The notes under the pieces were generated by a model that saw nothing but the letters and a program-made list of their open reading frames with translations, was not told the origin of the DNA and ran no database searches. Below are positions 55,874-64,000 of a stretch of 64,000 nt of DNA, piece after piece. Both the position numbers and the translations under genes were made by a program. The stretch spans positions 54,107,917 to 54,171,916 of the forward strand of contig CM041297.1 in assembly GCA_023052935.1 (NCBI GenBank), read 5' to 3'. Origin of the DNA: Piezodorus guildinii. Lineage: Eukaryota; Arthropoda; Insecta; Hemiptera; Pentatomidae. Numbering within the stretch: position 1 is the first letter of the stretch; each line of letters starts with the position of its first letter.

Positions 55874-55930
55874 ATCAGTAACAATTAGTCAACGTTTCGG
55901 GGCCCATCCCCATCTCAAGGACTCACTGAT
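55874..55930 (-). ncRNA. Hammerhead-like hairpin with 8-bp closing stem
   Basis: On the minus strand: ATCAGTGA pairs with TTACTGAT as an outer stem. Inside lie CTTGAGAT, a perfect GGGG/CCCC stem with loop ATGG, and GAAACGTTGAC. The box equivalent to CUGANGA is altered (CUUGAGA), so it may be a decayed member of the motif family seen at 10862, 11693 and 42859. Confidence 0.4.
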
Positions 55931-55993
55931 AGCAATCATGAGTCAAGTAGATGTCCATTCTATTTAAAATTTTGTCCACAATAAATTACAAAA

Positions 55994-56800
55994 TCTGGTG
56001 CGGGCAACACACGACTTTTATTTACCTCCGTTTTATAATCGATTATAGAATTTTCAAGTACATTAAGAGATAAAAATGAGTGAAACCATTAAAAAATTAA
56101 TTAAATGGAATTAAGCTATTATATTATTATCTAAAACAATCACTTAGTTTTTTCGACTTTTCATCACTCTCTATTAACTTTTAAAAGCTTGTGTATAAGA
56201 TAATATTTTTTAAAATATTTAGCTTTTAAACGGTATATCATACATGTATATTACTGTTCTTATGTTCAAAACAAAAAAATTGCATTAAAGAAATATTTTT
56301 TCAGTTTTCTCCTTTAGTTGATTTTCAAATTCGCACAACTTACATATTTAGCTGTTTTTTTTTTTTTTTTTAATGCTAACGAGATAATATGGTGATTTAA
56401 TAGAATCTACCGAATTAAAGGTACATTGGAGGAAGAAAATATCGGCATTTAAGCCCTGTCAGACTATTTTAATCAGAATAAAACCTACATAATGTTAAGC
56501 CTATTAAATTTTACATGGATATAGCGAGTTAAATCAAAATCCTCGGAACCGTTTTTGAGAAAATCGAAAAAAGGTGCAAAATGCATGCTTATTTTCATGA
56601 AAAAACGTTTTAACCTCTCAGGCGTATACTTCTCTTAAATATGAAATTTTAGTTTCATAAGACTTTTCGTTTCCGCCGGGAGTTACCACACACACACCTT
56701 TTTGCGGGACTTGGTTATTTGGACTCAGGGGACCCAACGTGTAAATCCGTTGAAAACTGGAATTCAAAAATGTTTACTATATATAGTAAGTGAAAGTAAT
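55994..56800 (+). mobile_element. HINE-like element, copy G (full length)
   Basis: Both ends are present: TCTGGTGCGGGCAACACACG at 55994 and the 3' end TTTACTATATATAGTAAGTG AAAG at 56773-56798, where TTACTATATATAGTAA is itself a perfect hairpin. About 807 bp, taken here as the reference. The interior includes CATTTAAGCCCTGTCAGAC and a T run (56356-56371). It follows directly after the hammerhead-like locus. Confidence 0.78.
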
Positions 56801-57090
56801 AAAAGTCATTAAAAATGTATTTGAAAAATATAAGAATGAGAACTACCCATCACAAACAACATATTCTTTGTCCCCTAATCTAATATATGTTTCTTTCGAA
56901 TAATTAATTTTATTTTATATCATTGCAATAAGGTTTTTCTTAAAATATTAATTCTGAAATATCAGTAATAACATAGACGTATAACCGTTGGAAAGTGTAA
57001 AATTTTAGAAATGTTAATATACAATAATATAAGTCGTACATGTTTACCGAAAGTTATTTTAAGACCAACAACTCATTAACATATGTTATT

Positions 57091-57382
57091 TGGGATCACC
57101 TGTAGCATATTAGCATATTATTAGCTAGCATAACTGCCTTCTATGCCAAAGGTCACCGGTTCGAACCCGCAGGCGGTCCTAGGATTTTTTAATGGGAGTA
57201 AAAAATCCTTAGTTATGGCGTCCTTCGGAGGGAACGTAAAAAGGTGGCCCCAGCCTGTGCGATGTCAGGTACTCGTTAAAGATCCCTTTCCTAATAAAGC
57301 CTGGATAGGCAAAATTTAGAACTCCCACTGTAGCATCGCCCGATTAACCATAGTAGCATAAAGTGACGTTAAATAAATAAAC
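57091..57382 (+). mobile_element. SINE1, head partly rearranged
   Basis: Starts TGGGATCACCTGTAGCATAT, with a short duplication in the A-box region (TTAGCATATTATTAGCTAGC). The B box GGTTCGAACCC is intact (a perfect GGTTCGANNCC). The 3' body is nearly identical to the copy at 41671. Confidence 0.88.
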
Positions 57383-57898
57383 AACATGGTTAGTTGAATT
57401 AAAATAGCACGGACATCATACGTATAAATTATACCTTAACACATGACAAGTCTTCTTTTTCTTAGATTTAAAGGATGACTAATATCTAAAGTAATTTTTT
57501 TAAAAACAATTGCTTAAATTTGATTACTAATTAATATGTCTGCGAATAATTAAAATAATAACATGTTAGAGAAGTATATTTTTCTCTTGCATCTATTATG
57601 CAACAATATAAAAAGAAATTTCTCATAATTATTAAAGATTATGTTTGTCAATTTCGAAACATTTTATAATATCCTCCACGCGTTAACTCGCGTTACCACC
57701 AGTCATTTTTACATATAAAAAAGCTATTATATAAGAATAATTTTAAGGTTTAATAAAAATAGCTTAAAAGTACTTCTTCTAGCAATATATTTTTACTTTC
57801 ACTTACCTATATATGAAATATTACGATCGTGAAAATTTTAGAGTTCTAGTTTTCAACCCTGGAATACTAAATAAACTAAATACACGTTTTAGAGCCCC
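57091..57898 (+). repeat. 0.8-kb direct duplication, copy 2
   Basis: Matches 41671-42477 base for base apart from scattered substitutions and small indels. It stops at GAGCCCCT, where a SINE1 tail fragment begins. Only about 9 bp upstream of the SINE (CATTAACAT) are shared. Confidence 0.85.
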
Positions 57899-57952
57899 TA
57901 ATCTTCCGATTAGCAACAATAGTATAAAGTGGCGTTAAATAAATAAATAAAA
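57899..57952 (+). mobile_element. SINE1 tail fragment
   Basis: CTTCCGATTAGCAACAATAG then TATAAAGTGGCGTTAAATAA: the last ~50 bp of SINE1 only. It sits exactly at the end of duplication copy 2. Confidence 0.75.
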
Positions 57953-58459
57953 AATAAACAAGCATATTTGTGATTTGTCATGTAATTACGATGGTTTTGG
58001 TGATATGGTGTGTATAGTGAAATAATACCACCGTATAGTATAGTAACCGTACAGGTTATTTTCTTCCACATAGTATTCAAGATTTTAGAGAGATGTTTCA
58101 ATATTATGTAACTACCCGCACTATGTTACTAAAATAAATGGATAGTTGTTATAAATCCACGAACTAATATTATTATTAATTATTTATACTTTCAAATTAT
58201 TTCATTGAACCAGATACTCCACTGTAAATTAATTGGGATTTCCATGGAAATTAAATTAAACTTTTTAAATGTATTTTGAATATTTAATTTGAAATATAAA
58301 ATAGTAATAAGCCGAATAAAACAGGAACCCTTTAACATAACAAACAGATAGACTGAACCATGGTAATGGTTTCTGATTCCGGGCCAATGGTTCAATATAA
58401 TAATGAATAGACGCTATAAAATAAACATAATATTTTCTTGCTACATGCACTTTTCATTA
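57953..58459. other. Unassigned AT-rich DNA
   Basis: No gene recognised. The N-terminal end of the Tc1 transposase may extend into its last part. Confidence 0.45.
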
Positions 58460-60760
58460 CCATGAACTCATAATTCCAATTATGCTTGTAACGCTGCTCG
58501 GGCATTAGGATTGCCTGAAACCACTGTGCGTTGAGCGTTATTACGTACCCCTGACACTGGCCTCCACACACGCAGGCTAGGTTTGGGTAGCCCAAGAACG
58601 ACACAGCCACGAGATGTTCGGTTTATTTTAGTACATACTCTTCGAAATCGCTTTTATACTGCTTCTGAAACTGCTGGGTGGTTCTTGATGTCTCAATTAG
58701 TGCCGTAACTGTCAGAAAAATACTTGCTGAATTGAGACGTTGATTTCCAAAAGGTACTAAAGGACATTTTTTTCAAAGTTGATATTTTCACATATTTGTA
58801 TTCTAATGGTTTGGTTTTATCTAAATCCGTCATCAAATTTTATCCAAGAAACATAAAAATCCTTTAAAAAAGTCTTTAAAAATTTCATTTCATTCCAAAA
58901 GGTACTAAATCCACATTTTATTTCATTCCAAAAGGTACTATATCCATGTTTCGTTCCAAAAGGTACTATATCCTATGTAAACAGATATAACCTTTCATTT
59001 CATTTCCTTCCAAAAAGTACTATATTTCCTACTAAACGGCAGAAGCACCTAACCGCGTAATATATCACCATTAATTTATTGTTTTCATCATTTTATGCAT
59101 TTTTATTGGTTCATTGAGCACGTCTTGAATCACCGCTATTATTTTGATCACTGGTTTTAACCTAATAATCAGTTTTTAGGCTATTTGAAACAACTTAGTT
59201 GCGTCGCTTTGGTTCTTTTACGTTGTCAATTAAATTAAGTTTTTTCATAGTATTTCTTCTTGCAGCAACATAAATTTGGTTTAAAATTTTTCAGAAACTC
59301 ACATTTTAATAGAATAATGGTATTTTATGCAGCAAATAGTTGGAATTAGCATTCCACGAACTTGTAAATATGTGAAGAAAATCCGCGCCTGATCTAACTT
59401 AGTAGTCGATTTTTTTATGTAAAATAAAGGCTCAAAAGTTATTATTTATCAGTATCTATGGTTAAATATTGTATACACGTCGTTAATAATATAATTAAAT
59501 TTGCTAAATTCACACAAATAGTAAATACAAGTTCAAAACAAACTTCATGATTACATACTTTCTTATTATAGTGCCATAAATAGATATATTGTCCTTTGAA
59601 TATTCACTTTCTTTATGAATAATAGATAATCAATGTAATTAACCAACAAAGAAAGATGTTTCTCAGAGGGAGAATAAGGAAATATACATAACTTAGTAAT
59701 TAACGATATAAAGACGTTAGTTATCGGCAATGTTGGATCAGGAAGGTTATAGTGACTGTTACCAACTTACCTTGCGTTATATTCTTCCAAAAAGTACTAT
59801 ATCCCTTTTAATTCGTTCCAAAAAGTACTATATCCATGTTTCGTTCCAAAAAGTACTAAATCCATATTATATTGTTTAAAAGTCATCGGAAAAGTGCAAT
59901 AATTTGGAAAAATGAGTTGGTAACACCTTTATAAATCAACTTTTGATTTTAATAAAAAAAGAGTCACGTAAATTAGGCCAATAATAAATAAATGACAGAT
60001 TTTTGCTTTCCTGTAAAATTCTCTAAAGTGGATATAGTACCTTTTGGAAATCAACGTCTCAATTGAGCTTACATCCCAGTAGGCTAGCCACAAGTCCACA
60101 GCTCATTGTAACTCATCGATGAACCCGTTTAGAGTTTGCTCGAGAGCACATATTGTGGAATGAAAATGAATGGATGACTGTACTTTTTTCCGATGAATCA
60201 CGTTTTTCACTTTACTCTCCAGATGGACATGCTAGAGTTTACCGAAGGTTAGGTGGGCTTTATTCTGAATATAAGATTGTTGGGAGATTGCAATTTGGAT
60301 GTGATTCAGTGATGTTGCGGGAAGGAATATATCTGGAAGCGAAAATTGACCTTCATGTTTTCAACAGATCTTCCCTAAATGCAGATTTGTACATAATAGA
60401 GGTCCTTGAACAAAATATTACACTTTTCGCTTCATTTATTGGAGACAATTTTATTTTTATGCATGACTATGCTCGACCACACCAAGCTAACTTTGCTTAG
60501 CAATAAATTAATGATACACGAATCCAGACTTTAAGATGGCCAGCTCGTAGCCCTGATTTAATTTTTTTTTTAACATCTTTGGTATTGAACATTCGGTAGA
60601 CGGGTGAGAAGAAGAATTAACCCTCCTGAAAAATTACAGAATCTAAGAACTTCTTTAGTTGAAGCTTAGGAGGAAATGCCGCAAAATGTTTTAGCAAAAC
60701 TTATGCCTACAAGTGTCCAGGAAGTAATTCAACCAAGAGGAAGCAATACCCGTAATTAAA
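58460..60760 (+). pseudogene. Tc1-type transposase pseudogene, split by an insertion
   Basis: Tc1/mariner DDE transposase remnant. The first part (58476-58733) reads AARALGLPETTVR, LLRTPDTGLHTRRLGLGSPR, TQPRDVRFIL and TVRKILAEL (DNA-binding HTH and GRPR-like hook). The second part (60061-60760) continues SLHPSRLATSPQLIVTHR, then FAREHILWNENEWMTVLFSD ESRFSL (first catalytic Asp), ARVYRR, LNADLYIIEVLEQNITLFAS, FMHDYARPHQANFA (second Asp; Tyr replaces the usual Asn of DNARPH), LRWPARSPDL and a C-terminal LVEAWEEMPQNVLAKLMPTS. Stops, a frameshift near 58705 and a T-run indel near 60560-60570 disable it. The reading frame is exactly continuous when the AATT element is removed. No Tc1 terminal repeats were found. 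Confidence 0.88.
58734..60060. mobile_element. AATT-target TIR element, copy 1 (1327 bp)
   Basis: TIRs GAGACGTTGATTTCCAAAAG and CTTTTGGAAATCAACGTCTC with 4-bp AATT duplications at 58730-58733 and 60061-60064, proven by the interrupted Tc1 frame. Inside, TTCCAAAARGTACTAWATCC repeats lie near 58893, 58926, 58954, 59007 on the left and 59784, 59815, 59844 on the right, all in plus orientation. Both TIRs contain the same TTCCAAAAGGTACTA core. No transposase ORF is present, so it is non-autonomous. It shares its left third with the shorter copies at 32940 and 33726. Confidence 0.85.
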
Positions 60761-61078
60761 AGTTGATTTTAGCAGAGACATTTTTTTATTTTATAATATA
60801 TTTTCGTTAATTTAATTTTTTACATTTTTTTTCAAATGAATCTTTTTTTTTTTTCTTTCTTAATCTTAATCCAGATGGTAAGACGAAGCTCCAGGAAAAC
60901 TTTCAGCTTCACAACCATAGTAATATTTGAGAGACTAAGATGACCAGAAAATCGAATTAAATGTCACTTTCTTATATAGATATAGGTAATAATAGTAATG
61001 ATAAATGAACAAATTCTTTATTATTCTGTGACCTTTAGAATGAAATGTACAAAAAGGGCTTTAGAGTCTTAGAGTAAA
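60761..61078. other. Unassigned AT-rich DNA
   Basis: T-rich; no gene or known terminal repeat seen. Confidence 0.45.
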
Positions 61079-61706
61079 TTAAATACATATAAACAAGTAA
61101 GTAATTACTGATATAAAATAGATATATTTAAATGAGAAGAAAAAATAAAATAAAATAAAAAGCTTATTTACTACTCTATTGAGCGGGATGATCAAATATA
61201 CGGGATTTGAAGGTAGAAAGAGAATTGGAGTGACGGATAGAATGAAGAATAGAATTGATTGAGAATCGGTGGGCCGTACTGTATAAATCTGAAGGCCTGG
61301 ATCGTGCACAACAGGGATGGACAGAGGATTTGAACTGTAGGAGGTCAAAAATGTATAATGGACGGCGGGTTGGATAACTTGATAAAGGAATGACGCAGGT
61401 AAATACTTGCGACGATTGGAAGGATTAAGCCACTTCAACTCACCATAAAATTGGAAGACAGAGGTGTATCTAGGGACCCCGAAAATGAATCGAACAAAGT
61501 TATTAATTAAGCGTTTTATTTTTACCTCGAGATCCCCAGGCATACCACTGTATAGTACTGTATAGCAATAGTCAAAGTGGGGAAATATTACAGAGGTAAC
61601 GAGGACTTTTCGTGTTTCAATCCGGAATATGTGACGGAGGGAATTCAGTCGCTTTAAGGTTGAAAAGGTACGACAAATTTCGGAAATATGATATTTGAAG
61701 GATAGA
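61079..61706 (-). pseudogene. CR1/jockey-superfamily LINE, RT C-terminal fragment
   Basis: The minus strand is open for about 200 codons below an in-frame stop at 61706-61710. It reads TLKRLNSLRHIFRIETRKVL, VIFPHFDYCYTVLYSGMPGD, KIKRLINNFVRFIFGVPRYT, LKWLNPSNRRKYLPASFLYQ and a tail FLPSNPVYLIIPLNRVVNKL. The pattern FDYC...LQ(R)xxNxxVRFIFGVxR...LxWLxxxxRR is typical of CR1-like LINEs. The last ~25 codons are hydrophobic because the frame runs into AT-rich 3' UTR. The catalytic region is absent (5' truncated). Confidence 0.78.
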
Positions 61707-61710
61707 GTTT

Positions 61711-62050
61711 AGTCGAAGGTTACTCTCAGATTTAATAGAATATAATATCTACCTAATATATGATCTAATTTACTTATCGGATATAAAGATTGAACTTCTG
61801 TAAACACATATTTACTATAATTATTCCTAAGTATTTACTATAATTTTATACATTGCTGTTGCTGAGAGGTTCATTGCTACTACACGAAAAACCAAAGATG
61901 TTTTAATTATCTTCACCAATCAATCATTCAGCGATAGCTAGAAAGCAAAATCTAATCTATAGTATGATTAATGAGATTGTTCTTCGAGCACCAACTGAAA
62001 AAATATTGAAATATCTTTAATACGGATTAAAATTGTTAATGATAAAACAC
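61711..62050. other. Unassigned AT-rich DNA
   Basis: No gene recognised. Confidence 0.45.
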
Positions 62051-62096
62051 TTTTACTGGAGTACCGAGAACTCTAATCTCGGTTACTCCAGTAAAA
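62051..62096. repeat. Strong short hairpin (20-bp arms, ~7-nt loop)
   Basis: TTTTACTGGAGTACCGAGA pairs with TCTCGGTTACTCCAGTAAAA around ACTCTAA, with one mismatch. It is too short for a usual pre-miRNA; it may be a tiny foldback element or a conserved RNA stem. Confidence 0.8.
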
Positions 62097-62204
62097 ACGC
62101 TCCCGAACTATGATAAAACATACATAAAGTTCATCTATATGTTGTTGGCTTATATTCTAAATGAGAACACTAATATAAAACTTATACTTCTACAAGAGAG
62201 ACTC

Positions 62205-62388
62205 GAGCTCAGCACTTAACAGAGATTCGTATTGTTTCGCAGCTATCGGCCGTGCAAAGGGGTGATTAGGCATAAATCACGTTTGGCCGCTAGTTCAGTC
62301 TCCAATTTTGGGTCCCTACTTTATAGAAGCTGGGTGTGCCCCAGGAGGGTCCCTATATCCCAGGGTCACTCCACGGTTGAAATAACAA
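62205..62388 (-). mobile_element. SINE2 fragment, diverged
   Basis: In reverse: CTCAGCACTTAACAGAGATT, GGGTGATTAGGCATAAATCA CG, CAATTTTGGGTCCCTACTTT, CCCAGGAGGGTCCCTATATC, CCAGGGTCACTC. It matches the middle of SINE2 at 13592 (CTTCCTGGGGCAGACCCAGG region). The tRNA head and the tail are both missing. Confidence 0.75.
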
Positions 62389-62732
62389 AATAAAAAAATA
62401 ATGCTTACACTATGTCTGCATTTTTTTATTTTAGAATTTTACTATTAGAAGTTAACTGCATAAATTGCTTAAAATACACGCATTTCTCTAAATTAATTTT
62501 TTTTTAAGCACTACACTATTGCAGCAACTGTAAGTGTTGATCAGACAGCATGTTAATTCTAAATCCTCAATTTATTTAACAAGCAATACACATAATATTA
62601 TTATATCATATATGGGATGTATCAGAAATAATCCTTATTTTCCCTGAAGACATTGTAAGGACTAACATAGATAAATCTTTTTTTTTTTTTTTTTTTTTTT
62701 TTTGTTTTAATCTTCGTCTTTAATTTATTTTA

Positions 62733-62784
<52 letters not shown>

Positions 62785-63353
62785 TTTTTTTTTTTTTGTA
62801 TCTTTTCCTCCTATGGTAACCCAAAGAAGGACAGTTTATTAATTTTTATATACATGTTCCATGCCTATTCTTGGGCACACTACATGTAATCTATGTTATA
62901 TTTCACAAATTATTAAGTTTACATTATTTTGATTTCATTTTAAACATTAAATATATCGAAAAATAAAATTAATTTAACATCAATCGGAAAATAACTAACA
63001 AAAGGAAATAGCTTAAAAATAATGTTAATTACACGTTTCAATATTTTTCAAAATTAGAATAAAGCAGCTAAATATATAAAAATAAGCAAAATGAATTTAG
63101 CACTTTAATTGTATATATATATATATTAATATTACAATAGTCACAAGTCCTGTTAAAGCATACACTACCTATCGAAGTCTCCCTTCAAAACGAATAAATT
63201 TTCTATGATATGCACTAAAATAGATATATGTCACTCGTGAAAATCAAATGAATTTTGGGGTAACAATGCTATAATTTGTCAAAACAATCGATATTAGCTG
63301 GAAAGTACAGATTAACAAAACATCTTATTATACCTTACTTACAATGGGAAAAA
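62389..63353. other. Unassigned AT-rich DNA with simple repeats
   Basis: T run at 62679-62704, (AT)n at 62736-62779 and a T run at 62783-62797. No gene recognised. Confidence 0.5.
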
Positions 63354-63753
63354 TCTGGTGCGCACATTCACTTACCTCCAATATTTATATCGATTCAAGA
63401 TTTTTTTAACAAATTTATAAACGAAAATAAATGTTTAAAGAATGATATAAATTGGATTTTAATATAAACATGTATTTTATTAAATAATCTATTATATTAT
63501 TATCTACGAAAATCAGTTTTATAATAGCATGTATAACATAATATTTTTTTCTAAAATCTTTAGCATTCCAACGGTATATTATACAAGTATATCACTATTC
63601 TTGTGTTAAAAAAAACAAAAAAGTGCATAAAAAAATATGTTAGCACTTTTCTCCTAAAACGTGTATTTCCGTTGAAAACTGGAATTCGAAAATTTTCACA
63701 ATCGCAATACTTTTCCTTACTATATATTTCATATATAGGCAAGTGAAAGTAAA
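63354..63753 (+). mobile_element. HINE-like element, copy H
   Basis: Starts TCTGGTGCGCACATTCACTT ACCTCC at 63354 (a small deletion removes the ACACACGACT segment) and ends CTATATATTTCATATATAGG then CAAGTGAAAGTAAA at 63753. The 3' stem-loop CTATATATTTCATATATAG is perfect. Its interior (63480-63510) is the empty site matching the MITE insertion at 18376. About 400 bp. Confidence 0.75.
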
Positions 63754-64000
63754 ATGTTGTCAGCATTGCCATCTTACTTCGTTTTATCTATGTATTTGGC
63801 CCTGATGGACATGACAGTATTTGTACGTAAATTGTACATCTTCAACCGGATGCCTATGTATTTACGAAGATACTTATTTCATGGCGTATACAAGAAACAT
63901 AAGTCAAATACACCGAAGGCGTACGCAGGATTTTTATAAAAGTAGGCCAAGTTGGTCGAATATATTATTGGTATTTTTGCTTGGAATTAAAAGGAAAGTT
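63754..64000. other. Unassigned DNA at the window end
   Basis: A 61-codon plus frame (63754-63939) has fairly even codon use (MLSALPSYFVLSMYLALMDM at its start) but no domain I know. It begins directly at the HINE border. Confidence 0.35.

Noticed and set aside
58192..58610. Minus-strand frames of 61-72 codons beside the Tc1 remnant
   Set aside because: They overlap or neighbour the plus-strand transposase reading and have no motifs of their own.
1..64000. Bacterial-type operon, phage or defence system
   Set aside because: No bacterial gene organisation, ribosome-binding sites or long adjacent ORFs; all evidence points to animal nuclear DNA rich in transposons.

Overview
This window looks like an AT-rich, gene-poor stretch of an animal nuclear genome, most likely an arthropod (probably an insect or crustacean; I cannot name the species). 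The evidence is the mix of repeats: tRNA-derived SINEs with pol III A/B boxes, 5'-truncated RTE, jockey and CR1/I-like LINE ends, a Tc1-type transposase, a Helitron helicase tail, and many short palindromic or inverted-repeat elements. I see no operons, no ribosomal or tRNA genes, no CRISPR array, and no host protein-coding gene I can name. Long open frames occur only inside decayed transposons.

Layout. 0-9 kb: tRNA SINEs, one palindromic MITE and two Helentron/HINE-like elements. 9-15 kb: a 0.7-kb long hairpin, two inverted-repeat elements carrying hammerhead-ribozyme-like cores, the 3' end of a canonical Helitron, and a second tRNA SINE family. 16-23 kb: a SINE nested in a SINE, HINE copies with two palindromic MITEs inside, and a jockey fragment meeting an RTE fragment tail to tail. 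23-30 kb is mostly unassigned, with two GC-richer islets. 30-35 kb: a 1.9-kb near-perfect palindrome built from SINE modules and bounded by 21-bp tandem repeats, followed by two copies of a TIR element that duplicates AATT. 35-46 kb: jockey and RTE LINEs, a duplicated small-ORF start, and one half of an 0.8-kb direct duplication. 46-54 kb: MITEs, a pair of inverted 0.4-kb repeats, a jockey RT fragment and an unnamed AT-rich repeat family. 54-64 kb: another inverted pair with hammerhead-like cores, a full-length HINE, the second copy of the duplication, a Tc1 transposase pseudogene split by the AATT element, a CR1-like LINE end and a last HINE.

The more interesting signals are: (1) the AATT-target element family, whose insertion into a Tc1 gene can be read precisely because removing it restores the reading frame, and which carries about nine copies of a motif shared with its own TIR; (2) recurring hammerhead-like cores (CTGANGA, hairpin, CGAAACGTTGG) sitting in inverted repeats, as expected of Penelope-like terminal repeats or related ribozyme-bearing elements; (3) HINE elements with inverted subterminal motifs and a 3' stem-loop; (4) the large SINE-built palindrome; (5) palindromic MITEs for which an empty site exists in the same window. 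All calls come from reading the sequence by eye; boundaries are approximate unless a target-site duplication is given.
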